From positions 558,001-622,000 of the forward strand of contig NZ_JAUSVO010000003.1 of the NCBI RefSeq assembly GCF_030814715.1: a stretch of 64,000 nt of DNA. Direction: 5' to 3'. Below the pieces are notes generated by a model. It worked only from the letters and a program-made list of their open reading frames with translations. It was not told the origin of the DNA and did no database searches. Shown here piece by piece: positions 20,085-29,498 of the stretch; position 1 is the first letter of the stretch; every line of letters starts with the position of its first letter. Position numbers and translations under genes: made by a program. This stretch comes from Kaistia dalseonensis (GTDB taxonomy: Bacteria > Pseudomonadota > Alphaproteobacteria > Rhizobiales > Kaistiaceae).

Positions 20085-20992
20085 CAGTGATCGGGCCGCG
20101 ATTTGCGCAGCGGGAAAGCTTCGTTGGCCCCACCCTCTGCCAATCGGCTCAAATAGCGGCCGTAATCATTCTTGTAGCGGCGCGCGAGGGCAGCCAAGGC
20201 CTCGGTTTCAATGAAACCAAGCCGCCAGGCGATCTCTTCGGGCGAAGCGATCTTGTGGCCCTGGCGCTTCTCGATCACCTGCACAAACTGGCTCGCCGCG
20301 ATCAAGCCGTCGAATGTTCCGGTATCGAGCCAGGCGGTGCCTCGGGAAAGCGGCACGACGTCGAGCTTGCCAGCGGCCAGATAATGCTGGTTGATCGACG
20401 TGATCTCGAGTTCGCCGCGAGCCGACGGGCGAACCGATTTGGCGATCGAAACCACTTCCTGATCATAGAAATAAAGGCCCGTCACCGCCCAGTTGCTCTT
20501 CGGCTCCGGCGGCTTTTCTTCGATCGACACCGCCCGGCCTTCTGAATCAAAGGCAACGACGCCATAGTCGCTCGGCTTGTCGACCTCATAGGCGAAGACA
20601 ACTCCACCCTCGGTGAAGGTCGACGCCTCCTGCAATTGAGCCGTCAAGCCAGCGCCGTGGAACATGTTGTCGCCGAGCGCAAGGCCTACACGGTCGCCTG
20701 CAATGAACTCCTCGCCAATGATGAAGGCCTCGGCCAGACCGCGCGGCTTGTCCTGCTCGGCGTAGGAAAAGCGCACCCCCCAATCCTCGCCCGTCCCGAG
20801 CAGACGCTCGAACATCGGCAACGCCTCGGGCGTCGAGATGATCAAAATCTCGCGGATCCCGGCAAGCATCAAAGTGGTGATCGGATAATAGACAAGCGGC
20901 TTGTCGTAGATGGGCAAGAGCTGCTTGGAAACTGCGAACGTGGCCGGATAAAGCCGGGTCCCACTCCCACCCGCAAGAATAATACCCTTCAT
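20084..20992 (-). CDS. rfbA: Glucose-1-phosphate thymidylyltransferase
   Basis: Makes dTDP-glucose from glucose-1-P and dTTP, the first committed step to dTDP-L-rhamnose. 302 residues from the ATG at 20992. An in-frame upstream extension of 25 residues is rejected because homologues start at [11 protein letters not shown]. Hallmarks are [33 protein letters not shown] and [19 protein letters not shown]. It is the first gene of the six-gene - strand operon, so the operon promoter should lie just above 20992. Confidence 0.95.
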   Translation of the reverse strand: MKGIILAGGSGTRLYPATFAVSKQLLPIYDKPLVYYPITTLMLAGIREILIISTPEALPMFERLLGTGEDWGVRFSYAEQDKPRGLAEAFIIGEEFIAGDRVGLALGDNMFHGAGLTAQLQEASTFTEGGVVFAYEVDKPSDYGVVAFDSEGRAVSIEEKPPEPKSNWAVTGLYFYDQEVVSIAKSVRPSARGELEITSINQHYLAAGKLDVVPLSRGTAWLDTGTFDGLIAASQFVQVIEKRQGHKIASPEEIAWRLGFIETEALAALARRYKNDYGRYLSRLAEGGANEAFPLRKSRPDH

Positions 20993-21245
20993 AGAGAAGA
21001 CCTTAGCTCCCGAGAGGCGCCCCAGTTGATCGCAGAAAATCAACCCGAGCAGACGCCCCCAACGCAAAAGGATGAGCTTAAGGAGGCTTTCGTGCCCTCA
21101 CTAACATCAGGCAACTGCCGACGCAAAGGGATATGCCAGAATACCGGTCAAGACCCCGGCCGGCATCAAGCTGGGCGCTCGAGCCATCGCATCTAATCGC
21201 TCGCGAATTCAGCCGAGAACATCTCCCGCCTATTCCGGTGAGACC

Positions 21246-21392
21246 ATGCGAGCCTCACGGTCAACAGAGGAAGAGATCGCAAGAATTCTGAAGGAGCAGG
21301 AAGCAAGCGCGGCGACCGCTGGCGTCCGTCGCGAAAACGGCAGCTGTCAGTCGACCTTCCAGAAGCTCGAGCCAAAGTCATGGCCTCGTTGA
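21246..21392 (+). pseudogene. IS3-family OrfA (helix-turn-helix) remnant
   Basis: A 48-codon frame opening MRASRSTEEEIARILKEQEA and continuing AATAGVRRENG, the start of an IS3-family OrfA HTH protein. It degenerates after QSTFQKLEPK and stops. The rest of OrfA, OrfB and recognisable ends are absent. The flanks 20993-21245 and 21393-21523 hold no other gene that can be supported. Confidence 0.75.
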
Positions 21393-21523
21393 ACCAGCCC
21401 GGCGCGCGCAGGATCGATGACCGGGGCGTGATGAGCGACATCGTCCACGTAACCTTGGGCTCGATTGAACTCATAGCTCCCAGTCTCAGACTGCTAGCAA
21501 GGCGCCAATCGGCACTCTATGGT

Positions 21524-23659
21524 TTATAGTTCAACTCCTGTGAATGCCCCCAACGGACTGATGCGATATATATAGGCGCCCGGCGTCTTGTAGGCCGCGA
21601 ACCTCGTATCCGGATCAAAGGACGGGACACCTTTCGTCAAGACCACATACCAATCCAACCCAATCGCATGCAGAGCCGCGGCAACCGAAGGTGCATCTCG
21701 GAACCCCTCGATAGCCTTCAACTGTCCAAGGCGCGCGAATACCACATGCTGGCGCTCGGCCCCTTCTCCCATGAGCGCGGCAGGCGATCCGACGTAGGTT
21801 GGGACATTCGACAGGCTGGCTATAACTGTGCCGAGATCCACGAATAGGGCATTCGGGTCAACTGGGGACACAGCAAACGTATCTCCGGGGCGCGCATTCT
21901 TCTTGAGCACTGCCGCCACGCTCACCGTATTCGGGTCTACCGGCACATCATAGTTGAACTTTGCCCAGCTGACCTTCGGTTTCGATGGATCAAATTGACT
22001 AATTCTCATCGCGGCCACGAAAACCGCAGCCATAACCAGCGGCGCGAGTACCAGAATCCGACTCCGCTCCAATCTAGCCTTGAATAACCACCCTCCCAAA
22101 AATGATGATGTAAATATCGCAACAAAATAATAAACAAACGGAAACGACCGATGAGAGTATTCGGATGAATCCCCATTCGCCGCCATCGGCGAAACTAAAA
22201 CAACAGCAATATAAGAGACAATTACGTAAAACGGAAATAATTCAACAATCGGCGGCCACCCCCCCCTTTCCTTTGCCCCTTTCATCCTCATCACAAGCGC
22301 AATCGGAAGAACCAGACAAAACGCCCCAAGGATAGCGGGCAGCAATAAGATGATCCCGACAGATCCGCCCAATATGGGCCCAAGACTCGACACGACACTG
22401 GCATAGAAACCGTCATAAGCCGTCGGCACGCCAAAAACTCCGTGCGCATCCCGAAGAAACGGCCCAACCGAAAATAGATGATCAAAAACCAGAACGCGAT
22501 CCGGCGCAATCAAGCCAAAAACAAGAAAAGCACCGATTCCGGCAATGACAATTGACGCGAACCAGCCCCAATTGCGCCGGACAAACGGAAATCTCGACAG
22601 CCAAGTTAGGGCGGCTGCTGGAACGACAATAAGCAATCCATGAAATCTAAAATTAAACAGCGCCACGAGAAGAACTAGACATAGCCACAGAGTCGAATCG
22701 CCATAACGAAGATGTCGTGTTACTAGCAGAACAAAGATTGACGCTATCGCCATTCCGTAGCCTGCCCCGGGCACGATCAAGGTGAGCCAGTCGAAACTAA
22801 AGAAGCTGTTCCGAAGTCCATAGCTTCCCGCATCCGGAATAAGGCAGAAAGCTGCAATTGCCAGCAGGCCCGCCGAGCGCCCCCCCAGTTCGGATGCAAG
22901 GGCGAAAGCCGCAACCAGCGCAAGCACCAGGCCAATCGGCAGAAGAAGCGCCGTTGCAGCCACGAGGCCCGGCAGATCGAAGGCCTGCGCGATGACACCG
23001 ATGAGGAGGAACGGCGCGTAGTGGTAAACAGAGATATGCTGATCGGAAAGGATCGGATTGCCGCGCCCCAACATCATCGGGCTACTGAATTCAGCGATCG
23101 TTGTTCCGTGTATGAAATAGTCACCCCACAAGGGGTACCGCCCCGTCTCGGCGAACATATGCGTGGAGTTGGCATAATCCACACACAAATATCCGACAAT
23201 GACGCAAACGGATACAATTATCGCAACGTCCGCAATATTGTTGAAATCGAGCAAGACCGAATGATCAATCTTGTCCGACGACAATTCTATCCACATTCCC
23301 GCGGGAATCGCAAATATTAGCCAAAGCAGAAACGCTGCCCCTGGTGACAGGTTCAGTACAAATACTCCAAAAACGAGAGCGAGACCCGTCACCGCAACGC
23401 CAATGACCATTCCCGCAAATAGACGCTCCTCAAAAGGAGTAGGCGCAACAACGAGCGTGACGATGCCCGTCCAGATGATCACGGCGACACCCGATATGAC
23501 CGCAAGCAGGTCAACAGGGTCTGTGGCGCGACCGGCGAGCCCAAGCATTGTGATGATGAACACGCCGAGGACAACTGACGCCGGGGCGATCAGGACGAGG
23601 CGACGGGTCAGCGCGGCCACGAACCGACGCCGGGCAAGAACCAATTCAAACGCCATCAA
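21524..23659 (-). CDS. Large polytopic membrane protein, possible GT-C glycosyltransferase
   Basis: 711 residues with roughly 15 hydrophobic segments filling residues 20-560, then a soluble C-terminal domain of about 140 residues. No close family is recognised by eye. The loop YPLWGDYFIHGTTIAEFSSP near residue 177, between early helices, and the overall plan (many helices then a periplasmic tail with short motifs such as VPTYVGSPAAL) resemble GT-C-type enzymes that use polyprenyl-phosphate sugars. This is an inference. It sits with other membrane and GT genes between IS scars, and is AT-richer than the flanks. Start may be the first or second Met (23659 or 23656). Confidence 0.7.
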   Translation of the reverse strand: MMAFELVLARRRFVAALTRRLVLIAPASVVLGVFIITMLGLAGRATDPVDLLAVISGVAVIIWTGIVTLVVAPTPFEERLFAGMVIGVAVTGLALVFGVFVLNLSPGAAFLLWLIFAIPAGMWIELSSDKIDHSVLLDFNNIADVAIIVSVCVIVGYLCVDYANSTHMFAETGRYPLWGDYFIHGTTIAEFSSPMMLGRGNPILSDQHISVYHYAPFLLIGVIAQAFDLPGLVAATALLLPIGLVLALVAAFALASELGGRSAGLLAIAAFCLIPDAGSYGLRNSFFSFDWLTLIVPGAGYGMAIASIFVLLVTRHLRYGDSTLWLCLVLLVALFNFRFHGLLIVVPAAALTWLSRFPFVRRNWGWFASIVIAGIGAFLVFGLIAPDRVLVFDHLFSVGPFLRDAHGVFGVPTAYDGFYASVVSSLGPILGGSVGIILLLPAILGAFCLVLPIALVMRMKGAKERGGWPPIVELFPFYVIVSYIAVVLVSPMAANGDSSEYSHRSFPFVYYFVAIFTSSFLGGWLFKARLERSRILVLAPLVMAAVFVAAMRISQFDPSKPKVSWAKFNYDVPVDPNTVSVAAVLKKNARPGDTFAVSPVDPNALFVDLGTVIASLSNVPTYVGSPAALMGEGAERQHVVFARLGQLKAIEGFRDAPSVAAALHAIGLDWYVVLTKGVPSFDPDTRFAAYKTPGAYIYRISPLGAFTGVEL

Positions 23660-23759
23660 TTTCTGTCCAGTCCTCTAGGCCCGACGGGCCCATGGGTCGC
23701 CCATCCCTGGAAGCAACGCTACCGGTCAAAAACCGGCCTGCGGAGCCCATTAGGTCGCC

Positions 23760-25355
23760 CTACAAGCAGGAGACGCGGGAGTAACGGGCGGCACCTATCG
23801 GCATATTAGCGATCTGTCGTAAACTCCCGTTCCAGTGCTGGCGGCAATAAACACCGAGCATGGACAGGAGTTCATCATTGGCAATGATCCCAAGCCCGGC
23901 GGAAGAACGCAATCTGGCTAGTATCTTGCTACCATCGATATTTCTTCCGACATAGGAGTGTGGGGCCAGTTGGTCATCTCCCAGACTGAACAGATTGAGA
24001 ACAGGGTAAGGCCGTCCCTTAATCGGGAAGGCGGGATATAATTGTTCGTATGGCAGATTACCGGCCCATTCGAGCACCAGTTCTCCCTGCGGCAATCGGC
24101 TGACGTCTTCCAGAGCCTGCTCATTCAAGATAGACGACGCATCTGCTCGACTTACGTAATAGCGAACTGTCAGAGCGCCAAGGACGAGGCTCGTGATGAT
24201 CAACGCGCCCCCCGCCCAACGCCCGAGCGGCCGCCTCGTCAACAGCAACATACAAATGCAGACCAGCCCCGAATACGTCACCCTGGTAACGTTGAGACGC
24301 CCCAATAGAGTGAACACGATCGTCACAACCAGAAACAATATGATCGACATGCAAATCGGCGCACCAAGATACCTGCCAACGAGGACAATGGTGAGCGCTG
24401 CAATCGCTGTAGCCGTTATGACATCGCGAAGAACAAACTGGGAAAGCCAACTCCCTAGTGAACTCAGATCCGGAGAGAACGTTCTGGTTGCTCCCAATTG
24501 CTGAACAACAGAGCGGACCTTATCGGGAGAATAGACATCAGGATCGAAGAACCACCAATGACTGATCATCGCCAAGTCATTGGCAGACCAACCTGCACTC
24601 GCAAGTGCACTCGGATTTTTGTCCAGGGCGAGATCCAAGCGAAAGTCCGTGAACCAGAACCGTAGCAGATTCATGGCGTTATAAGCATGCCACTCCGGGC
24701 TCTCATAAGACAACCAATTATACCACCAGACAGCAGCTACAGCTATCAGACTAAGAGCGATCGCGGCGCCTGAGCTCCATGATCGGATCGATGACGACGC
24801 CACAAGTACGGGCAGCGCAATGATTACGATGAAAGCGGCGGCATCGGGACGCATCGAGAACCCGAGAACCAATAGAATCCCCGCCAAGACGAACTCCCCA
24901 GCGGATTTGAAACGAGCAGCGCACATCAAGGTCAGCAGTGCAGCAACAATTAGCATCGAGGCGATGATCGTGAACTGCGGCGCGAATATCGGCCGTATCC
25001 AAAGCGCAGAGACCACCGCAAGGTTGCCGAGGAAATTCCCGCTCAACCGGGTTAGATCGACAATGATTAGGGCGCCACTTAATACAAGGCAAATGAACAG
25101 ATATACAGAATATCCAGAATTACCAACAAACCATGACGTTATGTGTATAAATTCGCCCTGTAAACGACTCGAATACAGAAGAAGACTCGTGGGAACAGAA
25201 GTTAACCCATAGCCGTGAGCCAGCATCATCATGCCGACATCATCGTTTGTCTCAAAAAATATTCCGAATCTGAAGATAACAAGTAGGACCGCAGCTGAAA
25301 GCCACGTCAACGCTATCGAAAATGCCAACTTGGGCGAGATGTTGTCGATCGTCAT
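23760..25355 (-). CDS. Polytopic membrane protein, GT-C/GtrII-like candidate
   Basis: 531 residues, about 11-12 hydrophobic helices over residues 10-390 and a soluble tail of about 135 residues. The first loop contains FFETNDDVGMMMLAHG near residue 33. A paired-acidic first extracytoplasmic loop is typical of GT-C glycosyltransferases. Function unproven. The ATG overlaps the stop of a short upstream frame (ATGA at 25352-25355), indicating it once followed another coding sequence in an operon. It lies 100 nt upstream of the 711-residue membrane gene on the same strand. Confidence 0.72.
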   Translation of the reverse strand: MTIDNISPKLAFSIALTWLSAAVLLVIFRFGIFFETNDDVGMMMLAHGYGLTSVPTSLLLYSSRLQGEFIHITSWFVGNSGYSVYLFICLVLSGALIIVDLTRLSGNFLGNLAVVSALWIRPIFAPQFTIIASMLIVAALLTLMCAARFKSAGEFVLAGILLVLGFSMRPDAAAFIVIIALPVLVASSSIRSWSSGAAIALSLIAVAAVWWYNWLSYESPEWHAYNAMNLLRFWFTDFRLDLALDKNPSALASAGWSANDLAMISHWWFFDPDVYSPDKVRSVVQQLGATRTFSPDLSSLGSWLSQFVLRDVITATAIAALTIVLVGRYLGAPICMSIILFLVVTIVFTLLGRLNVTRVTYSGLVCICMLLLTRRPLGRWAGGALIITSLVLGALTVRYYVSRADASSILNEQALEDVSRLPQGELVLEWAGNLPYEQLYPAFPIKGRPYPVLNLFSLGDDQLAPHSYVGRNIDGSKILARLRSSAGLGIIANDELLSMLGVYCRQHWNGSLRQIANMPIGAARYSRVSCL

Positions 25356-25540
25356 GTTATGGAATGATCACGAGATTGCCGAAGGTCGCCAGCCCGAATG
25401 CAACGCACGAGCAAGTCCTCTAGATCGTGTGGCAAAATTGCATTGAGGTATTCCTTCCCCCATCGAGCACCGCGATGTGTGCTGGGTGGGCGAGCAACGC
25501 AGTGAGAGCCCCACGCGGCAAACCCTGAGCGGAACCGCAA
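25352..25540 (-). pseudogene. 3' remnant of an unidentified gene coupled to the membrane-protein gene
   Basis: A 62-residue frame (starting TTG) whose C-terminal half reads like real protein (WGKEYLNAILPHDLEDLLVRC). It ends as ATGA over the start of the downstream membrane protein gene, the usual coupling arrangement. The region before it breaks into frames carrying an IS481-like remnant, so this looks like the surviving end of a gene truncated by insertion or deletion. Parent family not recognised. Confidence 0.45.
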
Positions 25541-25634
25541 AGGCGGCTCCCAGCCCCCTCTCCCGGATCGATCGTTTCACTGCATTTCTGGATCGGCCGA
25601 GATTCCCAATCGGTTGAAGCTCCGACCGAAGGAC

Positions 25635-25775
25635 CGATGGCCAAACGCGAATATCGACGACACCTGAGCTTTCGAATGCAGCGCGCCAACTGCGGGATCG
25701 TCGCCTGCAAGGCATAGAGGCAGTCGTCGAGCGGCAGCAAGTATGCCGGCGGAAGGCGATGATGCGGCGCCCATA
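25635..25775 (-). pseudogene. IS481-family transposase fragment
   Basis: In three shifted frames the - strand reads IAFRRHT, then LLPLDDCLYALQATIPQLAR, then LRCRRYSRLA. Together these match, in order, a contiguous stretch of IS481-type transposases (AFRRHTLLPLDDCLYALQPTIPHLTRS followed by LQRHGISRLP). At least two indels separate the pieces. No other part of the element is present. Confidence 0.65.
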
Positions 25776-26220
25776 GTCAAATGACCCGAGTCCCGAACGT
25801 TAGTTTCTCAAGTTGGCATTGCACGCTACGACTCCCGGGACGTTAACGGGGCCGCCTACGCCTGCCTGTGAGCACGACAAACCCGCAGCCACCTTTCGCT
25901 TGATGTCCCAGCGGGGTCATCGGCACTGGCAACCACTCTGTCGCCAATGCCAAGCGTCACACCCAAGGCGTCGTCGACTTCGATCCCGAAAGGAGCATCA
26001 ACCCCTCATCCGCTGCTGCCGCGGCCAATAGAGCCCAGCGCCGAGTTGGGCCGCTTGCTCACCATCTTCGCTGCACCGCGGGCTCTGCCGATACGTAGTT
26101 TCGGCCGTCGGTGTAGCCGGTCCACCCTTCACCGTCAAAGGACGGACTGCCATCATGTCACCCGGCCAATTGCCACAAGCGATCGAGTTGCTCGTGGATG
26201 GAGGCGACCACGGGGGGCGG
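25776..26220. other. Intergenic stretch, no gene recognised
   Basis: About 445 bases between the two IS481 remnants. Short frames exist on both strands but none shows a recognisable motif, a convincing ribosome-binding site or consistent codon use. It is probably residual sequence from rearrangement. Confidence 0.4.
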
Positions 26221-26829
26221 CTAGGTGTCGTTTTCAAGAAGGTGTTCAGAGTTGGAATGGCGGGATACCTTTGAGAGCTGAGCGGCGTCTTCGGATGTTG
26301 CAGGCGTCGACCAGCGGGGCATGGCTTCTGTTCGTTCGGTTGAGGATCGGTAGGTTGCGGCGTAAGCCCATTCGCGCAAGCTGGTCTGGATGAAGCGATC
26401 GGCCTTGCCGTTGGTACGCAGCGTGTAGGGCCGGGTGCGGATGTGGCGGATGCTGGGGCCGGCGAGAAGCCTGTGGAAGGCATGGCTCTTGTAGGCGATC
26501 CGTTGTCGGACATCACGCGGTCGACGGTGACGCCGTATCGTTTGGACCAAGCGATGGCGCGGGCCGCTCATGCGCCGGTGGCGAAGCGCCTCGACGGCCT
26601 CGATCGTCACGGCTGGGGTCGCATGCGGTGTCAGGCACGGCGCCGAGTTCCTGTCATGAAGCATCCGCTCGCCGCCCGCCCGGAACCGCTCCAGCCATTT
26701 GCAGGCCGTGCGGGCCGACACGCCGGCATCCTCGGCAGCGGCTGCAACCTGCCAGCCGCTTTCAACGATCCGCTTCACCAGAAGGGCTCGACCGTGAAAG
26801 GTGGTCCGCGCATTCTTACGGACGCCCAT
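26221..26829 (-). pseudogene. IS481-family transposase, internally deleted and frameshifted
   Basis: The N-terminus is intact (MGVRKNARTTFHGRALLVKRIVES..., HTH segment AEDAGVSARTACKWLERF) up to RHRRMSGP. The frame then changes and the other frame reads AIAWSKRYGVTVDRVMSDNG, which belongs well downstream in the intact protein, so the central core with the first catalytic Asp is deleted. A 1-nt loss near 26497 then restores the frame at AYKSHAF. The C-terminus reads RTRPYTLRTNGKADRFIQT, where the usual catalytic Glu of NGKAERF is Asp. The enzyme should be dead. Confidence 0.85.
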
Positions 26830-27051
26830 TCGGGCACTTCGGTCAGGGTTGCCTGGCCTCGCAACCCCAACCTCACATCCTGGTCCCGGATGAACCACCT
26901 CCTCAGATTCGCTTCTTAGGGCGACAACTCGACCATCATTGCGGTGGCCGCATCTTCTTCAGCCTCAGTTGGACATTTGAGACGCTCCGCGTATTTACAG
27001 ATGCCTGCGGCCGACAGGCTAGCAAGCAGCGAGCGTCCTGGTGAGGGATCC

Positions 27052-28074
27052 ATGTCGAGACCGAAAATATCCGTCGTAGCAACAGCATATAATTCCGAGC
27101 GCTATATCGAGGCATTCGCGAAAGAAATGCGCGAAACACTTGATCTTATATCGGATAGATCAGAAATCATTATCGTAGACGACGGAAGCACCGACGACAC
27201 GATTGTCGCATGCAAGCGGGCAATCTCACGTGATGCTGACATGAGGCTTGTGGAGCTGTCACGGAATTTTGGTCAAGAACCCGCTATTCTGGCAGGATTA
27301 AGATATGCACAGGGCGAATTCATATTCCTGATCGATTCAGACCTAGAGGAGCCTCCATCCGCCCTCATCGATATGATAGAGGTTATGCGCAGGGAAGTGC
27401 CAGCCGTCGACGTGGTCTATGGCGTACAACTTCAAAGAAACGGCACGTTGCAGCATACCTTCTTCGGCGGATTGTTCTACAAGGTATATAACGCCCTCTC
27501 TGACGTCAATATACCTGACAATATATTGACTATAAGATTGATGACTAGGCGGTATGTTGACTCTATATTAATGTACGAAGAGCGAACAATTGCTCTGGCC
27601 GGAATATTTTCATTGACCGGATTTCGGCAGGTTCCGATCGTAATACACAAAAAGTATAAGGGTTATTCTGGGTACTCCGCAATTCAAAGAGCCAAAATAT
27701 TCATAAGATACTTGATAATATTTGGATCAAAGCCGGCCCTTCTCATCACGTTGACTGGCCTCGCAACTGCCGGCTTGGCACTAATATATTCTATATATGT
27801 TATTATCGGATATATTGTCGTAGATACGGAAACGCCAGGATGGACATCTCTGGCGCTGCTGACTACTTTCTTCAATGGGCTGCTTCTCATAAGTATCGGG
27901 GTGTGCGCAGCCTATCTGGCGTTCATATTCGAAGAGGTGAAGAAGCGGCCTGTTTCGATCGTGCGCACCGTCGTCGATTCGAATGGATCGGACATCGCCA
28001 CACCGGAATTGCCTGTGACGAGACATGCGGACATGCAAATTCCGGTTGAAGTCGAAGCTGACACCCCGCAATAG
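27052..28074 (+). CDS. GT2 family glycosyltransferase (DPM1/bactoprenol-glucosyltransferase-like)
   Basis: 340 residues from the ATG at 27052 (GTGAGGGATCC just upstream). An in-frame frame open from 26944 adds 36 unlikely residues. The catalytic domain has ISVVATAYNSERYIE, IIVDDGSTDDTIVA near residue 40, FLIDSDLEEPP (DXD) near 92, and a C-terminal pair of membrane helices near 225-300. This matches enzymes that transfer a sugar to polyprenyl phosphate on the cytoplasmic face. The gene is AT-rich (frequent ATA, AGA and TAT), unlike the chromosome, and begins just after a dead IS481 copy, consistent with transfer. It could load the lipid-linked sugar used by the nearby GT-C-like proteins. Confidence 0.85.
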   Translation: MSRPKISVVATAYNSERYIEAFAKEMRETLDLISDRSEIIIVDDGSTDDTIVACKRAISRDADMRLVELSRNFGQEPAILAGLRYAQGEFIFLIDSDLEEPPSALIDMIEVMRREVPAVDVVYGVQLQRNGTLQHTFFGGLFYKVYNALSDVNIPDNILTIRLMTRRYVDSILMYEERTIALAGIFSLTGFRQVPIVIHKKYKGYSGYSAIQRAKIFIRYLIIFGSKPALLITLTGLATAGLALIYSIYVIIGYIVVDTETPGWTSLALLTTFFNGLLLISIGVCAAYLAFIFEEVKKRPVSIVRTVVDSNGSDIATPELPVTRHADMQIPVEVEADTPQ

Positions 28075-28110
28075 GGTCAGCTAGAGTTGGGATCCAGGGA
28101 AGCCAGAAGA

Positions 28111-28767
28111 ATGTCCGCGACGTCTGTGAATGAAGGTGTACTGCAAACCTATCAATCTCTCTATTCCCAACACGGCGACGATCCCGCGTCGCTTGGCGTG
28201 CGGGCGACGTCGCAGCCGGTGCGGTTCCAAGCGGTTACGGCGGCACTTGGCTCCCAATGGCCGGACACGATAGTGGATCTCGGCTGTGGCTTCGGTGATC
28301 TCCTGTCGCATTTGCGGGGGGTTGGCTGGAAAGGCCATTATACGGGCGTGGACTTCATGACTGAATTCGTCGATATCGCCCGTCAACGCTTCGAAGAAGA
28401 CCCGGCTGCCGATTTTCTGGTTGGCGACGCAACGCTGATTGAACTCCCTCCGAAATCGTTCGACGTATGTATTTCGTTAGGCCTCTGCAATCATCAGCGG
28501 GGCGCCGGAACGATCTCCTTCATCGAGGCACTTATCGGGCATGCCGCGTCACTTGTACGACAATCGATCTTCGTCGATTTCCTGAGCGCCACCTCAAATC
28601 GCCGACGCGATGATCTGTATTTTATGGACGCAGGCAAAGCGATCCAAATCGGGTTGCAGCATAGCAACAGGGTCAAGCTCGATCATACATATATGCCGTT
28701 TGAGTTCCTCCTTACCATACGGCTTGATGATCAGATCCAACCTGGCCTTCCGTTCTTCTCCGACTAG
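28111..28767 (+). CDS. SAM-dependent methyltransferase
   Basis: 218 residues from the ATG at 28111 (AGGGA upstream); a TTG at 28087 would add eight residues. Class I methyltransferase with motif I DTIVDLGCGFGDLLSHL near residue 55, an acidic strand-2 end in GVDFMTEFVD, and VGDATLIELPPKSFDVCISLG. No substrate cue. It lies 36 nt after the GT2 gene on the same strand, so glycan or lipid methylation is plausible. It is followed by an IS3 remnant on the opposite strand. Confidence 0.82.
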   Translation: MSATSVNEGVLQTYQSLYSQHGDDPASLGVRATSQPVRFQAVTAALGSQWPDTIVDLGCGFGDLLSHLRGVGWKGHYTGVDFMTEFVDIARQRFEEDPAADFLVGDATLIELPPKSFDVCISLGLCNHQRGAGTISFIEALIGHAASLVRQSIFVDFLSATSNRRRDDLYFMDAGKAIQIGLQHSNRVKLDHTYMPFEFLLTIRLDDQIQPGLPFFSD

Positions 28768-28848
28768 AGCATGACGCGGTCTGGTTGACTCGGAATTCCC
28801 AAATCGTCGGGGAAGCGAGCCGCGCTGGGTTTGGCCATTTGGTTTATG

Positions 28849-29272
28849 TCACGCCGCCATTCGCGCCTCATCGAGCAGAGGGCAATCGTGTTCCTCGGCT
28901 TCGGCTGGTGGGATGTTGCCGATAGGCTCCAGCAGCCGGCGATGGTTGAACCAGTCGACCCAAATGAGTGTCGCGAACTCTACAGCCTCGAAGAATCTCC
29001 AAGGGCCTCGGCGATGGATGAGTTCGGCCTCGTAGAGGCCATTGATCGTCTCGGCCAGGGCGTTGTCGGACACATCCGTCGTCACGCCGGCCCGCTTGCC
29101 GACATTGACCTCGGCCTTCTTGACCACTCGTTCGGCGCGCGCGTCGAACAGCCGATCTTCGCCGCAATCGAGACAATCCCTGCCGGCGCGACGGATGCTC
29201 GGCCTCCTGGTCCAGCACCATCCGCGCCCCCCGCACCACCGGCGAGAACGTGTTCGTCGTCTTGCTCGTAAC
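28849..29272 (-). pseudogene. IS3-family transposase, OrfA-OrfB deletion fusion
   Basis: Reading from 29272, one frame gives VTSKTTNTFSPVV (OrfA start), another gives GIVSIAAKIGCSTRAPNEW (OrfA HTH), and a third gives VVKKAEVNVGKRAGVTTDV (OrfA) running directly into SDNALAETINGLYEAELIHR and LEPIGNIPPAEAEE (OrfB C-terminus). So most of OrfB is deleted and OrfA is frameshifted at least twice. No transposition activity is expected. Confidence 0.85.
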
Positions 29273-29498
29273 AGCCCCGACCTCTCTGGATCTGGGCCTC
29301 TGACAAACCCGTCGCGGTTCAACAACAATCGCGCTGGAAACCCAGACGGCTTGAGGTAACAAATCCTCTTGCGGACTCAGTCCTGATGCTGAGGCGAAGG
29401 GCACTCAGATCAATCTGTCAGAAGAGTCTACACCTCAAACTAAGCTCCCGACGGCGGCATGGCGATCTTGTTGACGAAGGGATCTACCCAGGCATTGT

